This document shows positions 17,578 through 26,266 of a stretch of 64,000 nucleotides of DNA, in pieces. The translations under genes were made by a program, and so were the position numbers. The stretch's first letter is position 1, and each line of letters opens with the position of its first letter. The DNA is taken from NCBI GenBank assembly GCA_022826825.1, contig JAJDUD010000059.1:1-64000 (forward strand). The letters run 5' to 3'. The notes under the pieces were generated by a model, which was given only the letters and a program-made list of their open reading frames with translations, was not told the DNA's origin and made no database searches. Source of the stretch: Acidobacteriota bacterium (GTDB lineage: Bacteria; Acidobacteriota; Vicinamibacteria; Marinacidobacterales; Marinacidobacteraceae).

Positions 17578-17835
17578 GTGCCCAAAACCGAAACGATCCG
17601 CGCCCGGATCGAACCTGAACTCAAGAGCCAGGCCGAAGCTCTGTTCTCCCAGCTCGGGTTGTCCGCCACCCAAGCGATCAGATTGTTCTACAAGCAGGCG
17701 ACGCTCCAACGGGGTCTCCCCTTCGCGGTGAGACTCCCCAATGCGGAGACGCGCGAAGCCCTCAGGCAGGCTCAGGAACATGAGGATCTAACCGAATACG
17801 AGAGTCTGGAGGACCTGAAGGCAGCGCATCGCTGA
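17578..17835 (+). CDS. RelB/DinJ-family antitoxin (apparently orphan)
   Basis: An 85-aa protein from the GTG at 17578. The N-terminal ribbon-helix-helix matches RelB/DinJ: a short strand ETIRARIEPELKSQAEAL, then a helix-turn-helix GLSATQAIRLFYKQA. The C-terminal helical tail ends TEYESLEDLKAAHR, the segment that wraps a RelE/YafQ toxin. A toxin gene normally follows at once, but downstream is only repeat DNA and the miaA 3' end. The toxin is therefore lost or unlinked. In the family, the RHH dimer represses its own promoter, which would lie in the 34-bp gap before it. Confidence 0.85.
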   Translation: MPKTETIRARIEPELKSQAEALFSQLGLSATQAIRLFYKQATLQRGLPFAVRLPNAETREALRQAQEHEDLTEYESLEDLKAAHR

Positions 17836-17880
17836 TTCGTGGGGTTCCTCACGACGAAGCGGTTCGAGAGGGATGGCGTG

Positions 17881-17932
17881 TGGTTTCGCGGCCCTCGCGG
17901 GCCGCGATGCCGGTCGGAGACCGGCGCTCCGC
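17881..17932 (-). repeat. Single 50-bp hairpin repeat unit
   Basis: One unit of the short repeat family in reverse orientation. It runs from tttcgcggccctcgcgggcc through gatgccggtcggagaccggc to gctcc. It holds two stem-loops: one G/C-variable (cgcggccctcgcgggccgcg) and one conserved (gccggtcggagaccggc). It lies between the convergent RelB-like and miaA genes. The reading frame that crosses it is a by-product of the repeat. Confidence 0.7.
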
Positions 17933-18011
17933 TGCCGCACGCGCTTGACGTGGAGCAGCGTTACGGCGTGATCTCGGGCGCGCCAGGCGGCGATGTCCGG
18001 ACCGGCACCGT

Positions 18012-19001
18012 CTACCGCGATCCCGAGAATACGCTCAGGACGGCATCGCGGGCCGCCGGGTCGCCCGCGGCGCCCCGAACCCAGGTCACGTCCCGTTCGG
18101 CGCGGAACCAGGTGAGCTGTCGTTTCGCGTAGCGCCGGGTGGCGATCACGACCCGCTCCTCCGCGGCGCGGAGCCGGTCCGGGAGGTCCCGCGGGCCGGG
18201 GTCCCCGGCGAGCGCCCCGAGCACCTCGCGGTAGCCGATCGCGAGCCGCCCGGGCCATTCCCCCGGATAGCGGTCCGCGAGGCCGCGAACCTCCTCGACG
18301 AGGCCTGCGGCGAACATGCCCCGGACCCGGCGGACGATCCGCGCTTCGAGGAGGTCGCGCGGCGGATCGAGCCCGGCGATCCGCCAGCCCACCTCCGGAA
18401 GCGGGGGGCGGCGGGTGGCCTGCAGCCGGGAGATGGGTTCGCCGGCGGCGAGCGCCACCTCGAGCGCGCGGACGCGGCGCACCCGGTCGTTCGGATGCAC
18501 GCGGCGGTGCACGGCGGGATCGAGGCGGGCCAGGAGCCGTTCCAGCCAGCGGGGGCCGGACGGCCGGCGATAGATCGCCTCGAGCCGCGCCCGGAGGCGC
18601 GGGTCGGGCTCGGGTCCCTCGAAGATCCCGTCGCGGAGCGCCCGGAAGTAGAGGCCGCTGCCGCCCACGACGAGCGGGACCGCCCCGCGCCGCCGGATGT
18701 CCCGCACGGCGGCGGCCGCGAGCTCCGCGTAGCGGCCGGCGGTGCACGGATCGTCGGCTTCGAGCGCGTCGAGGAGGTGATGCGGCCGGCGGGCTCGCAT
18801 CTCCGGCGACGGCTTCCCGGAGCCGATGTCCAGCTCCCGGTAGATCTGGAAGGCGTCGCAGGAGACGATCTCGACGGGGAACGGGAGCGCGTCCGCGATT
18901 TCGAGCGCAAGGTCCGACTTCCCGCTCGCGGTCGGCCCCACGAGCGCGAGGACGAGCGGCCCGGGGGCGGACCTCGGGGACGGGGGGGACGGGCTACCCA
19001 A
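18012..19001 (-). CDS. miaA: tRNA dimethylallyltransferase
   Basis: MiaA adds a dimethylallyl group to A37 of tRNAs that read codons starting with U. The 329-aa protein has the P-loop GPTASGKSDLAL near residues 22-33. CDAFQIYRELDIGSGKP matches the conserved D-x-x-Q-x-Y block, and VVGGSGLYFRALRDG and the C-terminal RYAKRQLTWFRAERDV tRNA-binding block follow. The start is a TTG at 19001, overlapping a 34-codon frame upstream. The ribosome site is weak, so coupling to that small frame may matter. Residues 1-15 are Pro/Ser-rich and probably disordered. Confidence 0.94.
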   Translation of the reverse strand: MGSPSPPSPRSAPGPLVLALVGPTASGKSDLALEIADALPFPVEIVSCDAFQIYRELDIGSGKPSPEMRARRPHHLLDALEADDPCTAGRYAELAAAAVRDIRRRGAVPLVVGGSGLYFRALRDGIFEGPEPDPRLRARLEAIYRRPSGPRWLERLLARLDPAVHRRVHPNDRVRRVRALEVALAAGEPISRLQATRRPPLPEVGWRIAGLDPPRDLLEARIVRRVRGMFAAGLVEEVRGLADRYPGEWPGRLAIGYREVLGALAGDPGPRDLPDRLRAAEERVVIATRRYAKRQLTWFRAERDVTWVRGAAGDPAARDAVLSVFSGSR

Positions 19002-19098
19002 GACGGCGGAGGAGGGCGATCAGCAGCAGGACGAGGACGAGCACGCCCCCGGCGCGCAACTGACCCGGCGAGAAGGCGAGCCCGGCCCGCCAGCTCAC
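18994..19098 (-). CDS. Putative 34-aa single-pass membrane peptide
   Basis: A GTG at 19098 overlaps the stop of the SpoIID-domain gene (GTGA), and its own TAG lies just inside the first codons of miaA. The frame therefore bridges the two genes exactly. The product begins MSWRAGLAFSPGQLRAGG and continues with a helix of Leu/Val/Ile (VLVLVLLLIALL) ending RRLG. No family is recognised. The perfect overlaps at both ends and the membrane-helix composition argue for translation. A chance frame in GC-rich DNA remains possible. Confidence 0.45.
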   Translation of the reverse strand: MSWRAGLAFSPGQLRAGGVLVLVLLLIALLRRLG

Positions 19099-21287
19099 GG
19101 GGCCGGCCGGATCTCGGTCCCCGGGTAGTAGTGGGCCAGGATTGCGCGGTAATCGGCCCCGGCGGCGGCCATGCCGTACGCCCCCGCCTGGCAGAGGCCG
19201 AGACCGTGGCCCCAGCCCCTTCCCGAGAACCACCACTCGGTCACGCCGCCGTCTTCGTCGCGCCGGGGTTCGGCCCGGAAGAGGTTCTCCGCGAGACCCA
19301 GCAGGCGCCGGATGCGCAGTCCCCGCAGTTCGAGACTCCCCGCGGTCCCGACGATCCGGAGGCGCACGATGCGGCCCGAGGCGCCGAACTCCAGCGGTTC
19401 GAGGGCGACGATCCGGCCGATGGGCTTCACTTCGTTCACCGCCGCCGAGAGATCCGTGTTGTTCCTGGGAACGAACCACGAACTCTGCCGGGAGAAGCGG
19501 TCCTCGGCGTCGCCGAGGTCTTCGAGGACCAGCAGGTCGAACGGGACGGGTTCGTCCGCCGCCGGCGGCGCGGCGGCGTGATAGCGCACGAAGTCCCCGA
19601 CGCGGAGCCGCAGTGCGCCGGTGGGCACCGCGAGGGGCGGCGGATCGTCGCGGCCCGGCGTGCGGGTGGGACGGATCTCCCGGAAGAGGAGGGCGCCGCC
19701 GCCGGACTCGAGGCGGACCATCCGCGGCTCTTCGCGCGCGATCCCGCCGTCGTCCTCCTCGATGTTGATGCGGACCCAGCCGTCCAGGACCGCCACCTCC
19801 CGGATCTGGCCGCGCCGGAAGAGCGTCCCGTCCCGGCGGAGGAGCGCCGCCCCGGCCCCGATCACTTCGCGCCGGCTCACCGGGCGGGCCGGATCGAGCC
19901 CGCGCTCGCTCGGATCGAGAAGGCCCTCGGCGAGCAGCCGGCCGAGCGACGGGTCCCCCTCGCGCGCCAGCTCGCCGCCGTCCGGGCCGGGACCGAGCAC
20001 CGGCGCTCCCGGCTCCCGGCAGCGCATCGCCTCCGCCAGCCGGCCGAACGCGCCGAGCGGCAGCTCGCCTCCGGGGGCGGGCTCCGGTTCGCACGAAGCG
20101 AGTCCGAGCCACCGGAGCACCGCCGCCAGGACGCCCGCGGCTTCCTCGCGGGTCGCCGGCCCCGACAGTCCCGCCGCGTCCCAGCCGGACAGCGGCGCCC
20201 CGGCGAGCCGGACGAGCGCCATGTCCAGCGGGCCGTCCGCCGGCGCGCCGTCCAGCCGAACGCCGCCGCCCTCCCGGATGCACGCCCGGGCCACCAGGTA
20301 GGGCGTCGGGTTCGAGAAGACGTTCTCCGCGTTCTCGGTGTAGCCGCCGCAGGAGGCGGTGTAGAGGGCGTCGATGAGCCGGCCGTCGTGGAAGATCGCC
20401 TCGCCGGCGGTCTGCCGGATCGCGGCGGTGGAGAGCGGGTGCTCGGCGGCCACGCCGCCGTACACCTGGCAGGCCGGCCCGGCGCAGAGGTCGTAGCCGC
20501 GCCGGAGGTAGGCGTCCCGCGGGGTGAGGGCGTAGGTGCGGGCGGCGAGGGCCTGCGCCTTGAGGGCCTCGATCTCGGGGAAGAGGTCGGGCGGCAGCTC
20601 GCGCGGCACGACGCCGAACAGGTACTCCTCGAGGTTCGCCCGGTTGACGACGGTCACCCCGTCCCCGCTGCGGGACACCGTGAACGAGCCGCGGTACGGC
20701 CTCCCTTCCCACTCGAGGAACCCGCTCGCGGGGGGCTCGGCGGTCAGGGACACGCCGGGGGCGAAACGGATCGGCGAACCGCCGAACGGGCGGACCACCA
20801 GGGCCTCCCCCGCCGGCGCCGGAATGCGGAAGGTCCCGGCCTCGGGGAAACCGGCGGCCCGCAGGCTCGGGGCGTCGGCGGCGGCGCCGGGGTCCGGCGA
20901 AAGGACCGCCAGATGGCGGCCGGTCTCCGGATCGCGGCGGACGCGGACCGCGGGACCATCGGGGCGCTCCTCGCGAAAGGCCGCGGCGACTTCGCGCGCC
21001 CGGGCCTCGTCCGCAAAGGAGCCCAGCGCGAGGACGGATGCGCCGGGTCCCGTCTCCGGCGCGATGAGCGCGTCGGTGGTTTCGATGGTGAGTTCGCCGG
21101 CGCGCAGGACGAAGGGGGCGGGCGCCGAGATCCGCGCCGCGGGGACGGCGTCGGCGAGGCCGATGCGGATCTCGCGGGGAGCGGGGGCCTGGGCGGGCGC
21201 CGGGGCGGGCGCGAGGATCGCGACGCAGAGCAGATAGCGCGTGGAGGGAGAGGTGAGGGCGCTCATGGATCCGGGGCGCAGTGTCAT
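19095..21287 (-). CDS. SpoIID/LytB-domain secreted protein
   Basis: About 730 aa from the ATG at 21287 (an in-frame ATG at 21266 is equally possible). A signal peptide (YLLCVAILAPAPAPAQA) is followed by SVLALGSFADEARAREVAAA, a SPOR-like peptidoglycan-binding pattern. The SpoIID core follows: LEEYLFGVVPRELPPD with the catalytic-type Glu, EALKAQALAARTYALTPRDA, CQVYGGVAAEHPLS and YTASCGGYTENAENVF. After a long middle region, the closing block GWGHGLGLCQAGAYGMA and HYYPGTEIRP ends the protein. SpoIID enzymes are lytic transglycosylases acting on stem-peptide-free glycan strands. In a diderm the likely role is cell-wall remodelling in the periplasm rather than sporulation. Confidence 0.87.
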   Translation of the reverse strand: MTLRPGSMSALTSPSTRYLLCVAILAPAPAPAQAPAPREIRIGLADAVPAARISAPAPFVLRAGELTIETTDALIAPETGPGASVLALGSFADEARAREVAAAFREERPDGPAVRVRRDPETGRHLAVLSPDPGAAADAPSLRAAGFPEAGTFRIPAPAGEALVVRPFGGSPIRFAPGVSLTAEPPASGFLEWEGRPYRGSFTVSRSGDGVTVVNRANLEEYLFGVVPRELPPDLFPEIEALKAQALAARTYALTPRDAYLRRGYDLCAGPACQVYGGVAAEHPLSTAAIRQTAGEAIFHDGRLIDALYTASCGGYTENAENVFSNPTPYLVARACIREGGGVRLDGAPADGPLDMALVRLAGAPLSGWDAAGLSGPATREEAAGVLAAVLRWLGLASCEPEPAPGGELPLGAFGRLAEAMRCREPGAPVLGPGPDGGELAREGDPSLGRLLAEGLLDPSERGLDPARPVSRREVIGAGAALLRRDGTLFRRGQIREVAVLDGWVRINIEEDDGGIAREEPRMVRLESGGGALLFREIRPTRTPGRDDPPPLAVPTGALRLRVGDFVRYHAAAPPAADEPVPFDLLVLEDLGDAEDRFSRQSSWFVPRNNTDLSAAVNEVKPIGRIVALEPLEFGASGRIVRLRIVGTAGSLELRGLRIRRLLGLAENLFRAEPRRDEDGGVTEWWFSGRGWGHGLGLCQAGAYGMAAAGADYRAILAHYYPGTEIRPAP

Positions 21288-21293
21288 CGGGGC

Positions 21294-21419
21294 TGGTTTC
21301 GCGCTCCCGCGCGATGCCGGTCGGAGACCGGCGCTCCTGGGCGCCGGGTGGCTGGACGGCGAGGCGCGGTTCCGCCCCGCTCCGCGGGACGGGTGCCGGT
21401 CTGGAGACCGGCGCTCCCT
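21294..21419. repeat. Two 50-bp hairpin repeat units in direct orientation
   Basis: Units at about 21294-21344 and 21369-21419 both run from tttcgc/ttccgc to ggcgctcc, i.e. the same direction. Each contains gatgccggtcggagaccggc or the close variant gtgccggtctggagaccggc. They fill the gap between the TonB-like and SpoIID-domain genes, both leftward. Most other sites of this family carry inverted pairs, so the direct pair is the exception. Confidence 0.7.
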
Positions 21420-21439
21420 CCTGCCCCCCAACACGCCTG

Positions 21440-22741
21440 TCACCCCTGGGTGGAGAACAGGTCGTAGGGCTGTTCGTTGTACCAAAAGACGAGCATGATC
21501 TCGAAGTCGGCGCCGGGGTAATCGTCGGGGAGCGGCAGCAACTGGGCGCCCCGGAGCGCGCCCACCGCCGCGTTGTCGAACCCGGGCACCCCCGACGGGA
21601 CCACGACCTGCAACCAGGCGATGTCACCGCTCCGCAGGACGCTGATGGCGATCGCCACGTGGCCGCGGTCGTAGCTGGCCGCGTAGGGGATGTACCAGTT
21701 GCGGCGCACTTCCGCGATCAGCCGGCTGATCCAGGGCACCAGGTTGGCGCCCCGGTCGTCGTAGTAGAGGGTGTTGTTGCGGTTCGAAACGAGTCCGCCC
21801 TCGGGGTTCCGGAACCGCTTCCCCTCGAGGAAACGCCAGATGTCGGTGGGCGCGCCCTGCCGGCGGCGCTCGGCCTCCGCCTGCGCCCGGGCCTCGCGCA
21901 TCGCCAGTTCGTTGCCCATCCGCCGCACGTCGGCGGCCGGGTCGTTGATGAGGCGGCGGAAGGCCTCGGCGTCGAACCGGAGCGGCGGCTCCTCCGCCCC
22001 GGCCCCCGGGACCTCCGGCGCCGGCTCGCCGGGCGCGTCGGCCGCTTCCTCGACCGCGGGGACCTCGGCGAGCAGCTCCGGCTCGTCCGCGGTCGCGCTC
22101 GCGTCGTCCTCGGCGGTCAGTTCGTCTCCCATCTCGTGGTCGATATAGAACTCCTCGTCCTGGCCTTCGGAGAACGGCAGGTCGTTCTGGAAGCCGGTGC
22201 TGGGGACCGCGATCTGCGCCTCGGGGATGACGAGTCCCCCCGCCGGCGGGGGCGGCGGCGCCGGCTGCGCCTCCGGCGCCTCGGGTAGCGCTTCCCCCGG
22301 GGGAGGCGGCGGCGGCGGGGGCTCGACCAGCGCCGCGAGCGGCTCCGGCTCCTCGAGCGGCGGCGCCTCGAAGGCGTAGAGGAGGGGCTCCTCTTCCGGC
22401 TCGGCCGCGTCCGGCTCCGCTGCCACGGGAACGAACCCGCCCACGAACAGGAGCAGCAGCAACAGGTGGAATCCGGCGGAGGCGGCGGCGACGACGGCGC
22501 GCCGCCGGACCGAGACGCCGGTCAGGTCGTCGATCGTTCCACCCCGGCTCAGGCCGGTGAACAGCCCGCTGGTGGCGGCGGGATCCGGACCCCGGGCGCC
22601 GGCGCCCGGCGGCGGGCCGGAACGCGAACGGCGGAAGGGCGGCGCCCCGGCGGGCCGGCGGGAGGCCTTCCCACCCCCCGCGGAAGCGGCCTGGCGTTCT
22701 TCGGGGTCGATCAGTCCGAGCCCCTGAAAGTCGGAACTCAT
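21440..22741 (-). CDS. TonB-family energy-transducer-like protein
   Basis: A 433-aa inner-membrane protein. A cytoplasmic N-terminus of about 80 residues is followed by one helix (FHLLLLLLFVGGFVPV). A long Pro/Glu-rich periplasmic spacer (PPPPPPPPGEALPEAPEAQP) comes next, then an acidic and helical region. The C-terminal domain resembles TonB/TolA-type C-termini: LIAEVRRNWYIPYA, HVAIAISVLRSGDIAWL, FDNAAVGALRGAQLLPLP. It may transmit force from ExbBD-type motors to outer-membrane receptors, though no exbB/exbD is adjacent. The ATG at 22741 overlaps the FabZ-like stop (ATGA), fixing the start. It belongs to the clpC-bamA-skp-fabZ leftward transcript. Confidence 0.8.
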   Translation of the reverse strand: MSSDFQGLGLIDPEERQAASAGGGKASRRPAGAPPFRRSRSGPPPGAGARGPDPAATSGLFTGLSRGGTIDDLTGVSVRRRAVVAAASAGFHLLLLLLFVGGFVPVAAEPDAAEPEEEPLLYAFEAPPLEEPEPLAALVEPPPPPPPPGEALPEAPEAQPAPPPPPAGGLVIPEAQIAVPSTGFQNDLPFSEGQDEEFYIDHEMGDELTAEDDASATADEPELLAEVPAVEEAADAPGEPAPEVPGAGAEEPPLRFDAEAFRRLINDPAADVRRMGNELAMREARAQAEAERRRQGAPTDIWRFLEGKRFRNPEGGLVSNRNNTLYYDDRGANLVPWISRLIAEVRRNWYIPYAASYDRGHVAIAISVLRSGDIAWLQVVVPSGVPGFDNAAVGALRGAQLLPLPDDYPGADFEIMLVFWYNEQPYDLFSTQG

Positions 22742-23136
22742 CGCTCCGCGGGCTCGGCCTCCACCCGGAACTCGAGGACCGCCTGAACGGCGGCCTTGCC
22801 GTCCACCGAAGCCACCGCGTCGAAGCGCCGGCGGTCTCCCTCCGACTCGGCCGGGGTCACCGTGAACTCGAGGGTCTCTCCGGGGCTGACGCGGCGGCGG
22901 AACCTCACGAGGGGCGCCGATGCAAGCGTCGCGCCCGCCGGCAACGAACGGCGGGCGCACTCGGCGAGCGCTTCCACCATGAAGACGCCGGGCACCACCG
23001 GCATCGCCGGGAAGTGTCCGGCGAAGAACGGCTCGTCCGCCGGGACGTGCCGGCGCCCGGTGATGGCGCCGGGCGCCTCGTCATCGACCGCGGGCGGTTC
23101 GTCGAGGAGGGGTGGGGCCCCTTCCAGGCTCGTCAT
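22738..23136 (-). CDS. FabZ-like 3-hydroxyacyl-ACP dehydratase
   Basis: A 132-aa hotdog-fold protein. FFAGHFPAMPVVPGVFMVEA carries the active-site His and the invariant P-x-x-P-G of FabZ/FabA-type dehydratases. The C-terminal strands (RFRRRVSPGETLEFTV, AAVQAVLEFRVE) complete the fold. The usual catalytic Glu is expected near MVEALAE. It probably dehydrates 3-hydroxyacyl-ACP in fatty acid or lipid A precursor synthesis. In many diderms fabZ lies near bamA, skp and lpxD, and the bamA-skp-fabZ order here matches. The lpx genes themselves are absent from the window. It overlaps the TonB-like gene by 4 bp. Confidence 0.85.
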   Translation of the reverse strand: MTSLEGAPPLLDEPPAVDDEAPGAITGRRHVPADEPFFAGHFPAMPVVPGVFMVEALAECARRSLPAGATLASAPLVRFRRRVSPGETLEFTVTPAESEGDRRRFDAVASVDGKAAVQAVLEFRVEAEPAER

Positions 23137-23158
23137 CCCGGGCCCGCGGGCGGCGGGA

Positions 23159-23734
23159 CTACCGCTCCGCGCCGTCCTCGCCTTCGCCGCCGCCGCCCAG
23201 CGCGTTGAACCGCTCGATGACCTCGGCCGAGATGTCGAGCGCGGGGTCCATGATGAAGGTCAGTCCCGGGGTCACCCGGAGGATCAACTGGATGTTCTGC
23301 TCGCGGGCCACCTCTTCCACGACCGGTCCGAGGTCCGCCTCGAGGGCGCCGAAGCCGGTGGTCTGCTTCTCGTTGAACGCGCGCTGCTGGTCCTCGAGCC
23401 AGCGCTGGAGGTCAGTGTTCTTGCGCTCGATGTCACGGGTGAGATCGGCGCGCGCTTCGGCGGAGAGCAACTGCGACTGGGCCCGGTTGTTCAGGTCGCG
23501 GAGCTCCTGTTCGCGCGTCTGCCGGCCGCGCAGGATCTCCTCCTGGAGCGTCTGCAACTCGGCGAACATCGCCTGCCCCCGGGCGGATTCCTGGGCGACG
23601 CGGTCGATGTCGATCACCGCCACCCGGGTGGGCTCGGCGGTCTGGGCCACGAGGACGGAGGGAACGGCCAGCAGCAACCCGATCAGCGCCGTTCCCGGGA
23701 AGCCGCCCCGGAGGCGGCGGGCAAAACGATTCAT
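23159..23734 (-). CDS. skp: OmpH/Skp-family periplasmic chaperone
   Basis: A 191-codon product that holds outer-membrane proteins in solution between the Sec translocon and BamA. The ATG at 23734 begins a signal peptide (GGFPGTALIGLLLAVPSVLVAQ). The mature chain starts with the strand TRVAVIDIDRVAQES. Long charged helices follow (about residues 50-130), the tentacles of the Skp trimer, and a closing strand NIQLILRVTPGLTFIMDP. The C-terminal tail is Gly/Glu-rich. It is 75 bp downstream of bamA and 22 bp before the FabZ-like gene, the standard order. Confidence 0.9.
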   Translation of the reverse strand: MNRFARRLRGGFPGTALIGLLLAVPSVLVAQTAEPTRVAVIDIDRVAQESARGQAMFAELQTLQEEILRGRQTREQELRDLNNRAQSQLLSAEARADLTRDIERKNTDLQRWLEDQQRAFNEKQTTGFGALEADLGPVVEEVAREQNIQLILRVTPGLTFIMDPALDISAEVIERFNALGGGGEGEDGAER

Positions 23735-23809
23735 GACGTTGGTCAACTCCCTGAAACTCTGCTCGGACACGTTGTTCGATCCGGGGAACGCGGCGGTTTT
23801 CCGCGGCCG

Positions 23810-26266
23810 CTAGAAGGTCGTTCCGATCCCGAAGACGAAGGCCGTGGGCCGATGGTAGTAGTCCCGATGGGGATTGTAGGCGAAGATCAGGCGGAAGGGC
23901 ACGTTCAGCATGGGGATGAACACCCTCATCTCGATGCCCGTCGAGGTCCGGAAATCCTGGAGCATGGAGAAGCTCCAGCCCGTCTCCTCGGCGAAGGCGT
24001 TCCCCGCGTCGAAGAACAGGATGGCGCGCAGCGGGCCGGCCAGCGGGATCGCGTACTCGGCGTTGAACAGCAGCATCTTGTCGCCGCCGAGAAGCTGGCC
24101 CCGCGCGTTCCGCGGGCCCACCGAGCGGATGTAGTAGCCGCGGATCTGGTACTCCCCGCCGAGGAAGAAACGGTTGTAGTAGGGCACGCCCGTCTGCTCG
24201 ACGTCGAAGATGTCGATCTCCTCGCCCTCCGGCGGATCGACGCCGCCGTAGCCGTGCAGGTAGCTGCCCATGACCCGCATGCCGAGCGAGGTGTTGCCGA
24301 TCACGCGCATGTGGTGCACGAACTCCAGCGTCGGCTTGTAGTAGTGCACGTTGCCGCCCAGCCGGCCGCCGGCGATGTCGAACGATCCCGTCAGTTTGCG
24401 ACCGGTGCTCGGGAAGATGGGGTGGTCCACGGTGTTGTAGACGTAGGTCGGGCTGATCTTGCTCTCGCGGAAGTTGCCGGACAGTCCGTAGAAACGCGGG
24501 TCGAGGTACGTCGAGTTGTAGTAGAGGTCGTAGAGGTTGAGGACGATGTCGGGGTCCGGCTCGCTCACCGTGATGACCGAGTAGCCGTAGTTCAGGAACG
24601 CCCGCGACCAGCGGCCGAGCGGCACGCCGAAGACGATGCGGCCCCCGATGTCGCCGCGCGTGAACTCCCGGAGCTTCAGGACCCGGCTGAACACGTCGAA
24701 GCCGAGGGTGATCGGCTTGTCCATGAAGTAGGGGTCGGTGATCGCGATCTGGTAGTTCTGGGTGCGGCTGCCGGTCTGGACGGTGAAGTTCGCGGTCTCG
24801 CCGCGGCCGAGGAAGTTCGTGGTCCCGAAGGAGGCGTTCACGAACAGGCCCTCGAGCCCGGAGACCCCGGCGCCGAAGGTGAGCTGGTTGCGGTTCTCCT
24901 CGACCACGTCGAGCGTGATGTCGAGCTTCGTCTCGTCGCTCGGACTGGGTTCGATGACCGGCTGCTCGATGGGCCGGAAGTAGCCGAGCTGGTTGATCCG
25001 CTGGATGGAGGCCTTGAGCAGTTCCATGTTCATGATGTCCTGCTCGTTCAGCCACATCTCGCGGCGGATGACGCGGTCCTTGGTGGTGGAGTTCCCGCGG
25101 AACTCGATCTTGTTGACGAGGAACTGGTCCTCTTCCGCGAGGTTGATGACCACGTCCACGATCTTTTCCTCGGGACGGCGGTGCCAGGTCGGGAACCCGG
25201 TGAACTGCACGTAGCCGCGGGCGCCGTAGAGCTCGCGGAGCGATTCGAGCGCGTCGTTGACCTTCGACTCGTCGTAGACCTCGCCGGTCTGGATCGGGAA
25301 GAACGCCCGGACGAAGTCGGCCGGGAACACGTCGGCGCCCTCGACGGTGACCTCGCCCACCCGGTACTGCTCGCCCTCGACCACCGGGATGGTGACGTCC
25401 ATCCAGCGCTTCTGGCGCTTCCAGAAGAGGAACTGCCGCGAGTACCCGTCCTCGTACTCGAACTGCGGGGGGCCGAACGAGACGTCGAGGTAGCCCTGCT
25501 TCAGGTACTCCTGCCGGACCGCCTCGATGTCCTCGGCGTACTGCTCTTCCGTGTAGGTGGAGCCCCCGAGCAGCGCCCCGAGGGGGTGGCTCTCGCGGGT
25601 CTTCTTCATCGCCCAGCGGAGCGGCCACTCGTCGAGCGCCTCGATGCCCTCGAACTGGATCCGGCGGATCCGGATCTGCTGCTCGTCGTCGATGTTGAAG
25701 ACGATCTTGACGCCGGTGTCGTCTTCGGTGATCGCGCTCGCGACCGCGCCCTCGGTGCGGCCCTTGTCCACGAGCATCTCCTCGATGATCTCCCGCGCCC
25801 GGACCACCTTGTCGGGGTCGTAGGGAGCCCCTACCCCGATCACGGAGTCCTCTTCCTCGAGCTTTTCGAGGATGTCGTCCTCGTCGAGTTCCTCGGACCC
25901 GAGAAACTCCAGGGTGACGACCCGGGGACGCTCGTGGACCACGAACACCACCAGCTTGCCGCCCCGGGGCCCGTCGCGCAGCTCGAGCCGCATGTCGTCC
26001 GCGAAACCGGTGTTCCAGAGCGTCCGGAACTCCGCGCGCAGCGCTTCGCGGTCCACCGGGTCCCCGGGCTTCACGGTCAGGTGCGCGAGCCAGGCGTCGG
26101 CCGCGATCAGGTCGTTGCCCTCGATGAGCACGGCCTCGACCGTTTCCGTCGTCTGGATCGCCGCGGGCGGCGCCGGGGCGGGAGCAGGCCCGCTCGCCCA
26201 CGCCGTGCCGGCGAGCGCGATAGCCGCGGCGGCCCCGGCGAATACAGCTCTATGCAGTCGCATCAT
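23810..26266 (-). CDS. bamA: Outer-membrane protein assembly factor BamA
   Basis: The 818-aa core subunit of the BAM complex that inserts beta-barrels. A signal peptide (AAAAIALAGTAWA) is followed by POTRA domains to about residue 430 (recognisable openings VEAVLIEGNDLI, IRIRRIQFEGIEAL, VGEVTVEGADVF, VNKIEFRGNSTT). The beta-barrel follows, ending in Phe (FVFGIGTTF) as required for BAM recognition. GLEGLFVNASFGTTNFLGRG and the later RGYYIRSVGPRN (VRGF/Y-type L6 motif region) fit the 16-stranded Omp85 barrel. Its ATG overlaps the clpC stop (ATGA), a tight coupling of a cytosolic ATPase with an outer-membrane protein. Five POTRA domains are likely. Confidence 0.94.
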   Translation of the reverse strand: MMRLHRAVFAGAAAAIALAGTAWASGPAPAPAPPAAIQTTETVEAVLIEGNDLIAADAWLAHLTVKPGDPVDREALRAEFRTLWNTGFADDMRLELRDGPRGGKLVVFVVHERPRVVTLEFLGSEELDEDDILEKLEEEDSVIGVGAPYDPDKVVRAREIIEEMLVDKGRTEGAVASAITEDDTGVKIVFNIDDEQQIRIRRIQFEGIEALDEWPLRWAMKKTRESHPLGALLGGSTYTEEQYAEDIEAVRQEYLKQGYLDVSFGPPQFEYEDGYSRQFLFWKRQKRWMDVTIPVVEGEQYRVGEVTVEGADVFPADFVRAFFPIQTGEVYDESKVNDALESLRELYGARGYVQFTGFPTWHRRPEEKIVDVVINLAEEDQFLVNKIEFRGNSTTKDRVIRREMWLNEQDIMNMELLKASIQRINQLGYFRPIEQPVIEPSPSDETKLDITLDVVEENRNQLTFGAGVSGLEGLFVNASFGTTNFLGRGETANFTVQTGSRTQNYQIAITDPYFMDKPITLGFDVFSRVLKLREFTRGDIGGRIVFGVPLGRWSRAFLNYGYSVITVSEPDPDIVLNLYDLYYNSTYLDPRFYGLSGNFRESKISPTYVYNTVDHPIFPSTGRKLTGSFDIAGGRLGGNVHYYKPTLEFVHHMRVIGNTSLGMRVMGSYLHGYGGVDPPEGEEIDIFDVEQTGVPYYNRFFLGGEYQIRGYYIRSVGPRNARGQLLGGDKMLLFNAEYAIPLAGPLRAILFFDAGNAFAEETGWSFSMLQDFRTSTGIEMRVFIPMLNVPFRLIFAYNPHRDYYHRPTAFVFGIGTTF

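Noticed and set aside
17839-18132. A 97-codon frame after the RelB-like antitoxin, considered as the missing toxin
   Set aside because: Its middle is the translated 50-bp repeat (GPRGPRCRSETGAP), and its end is antisense to miaA. It lacks RelE-type features.
19095-21287. Evidence for endospore formation from the SpoIID domain
   Set aside because: SpoIID/LytB domains occur widely in non-sporulating diderms, and no other sporulation gene is present.
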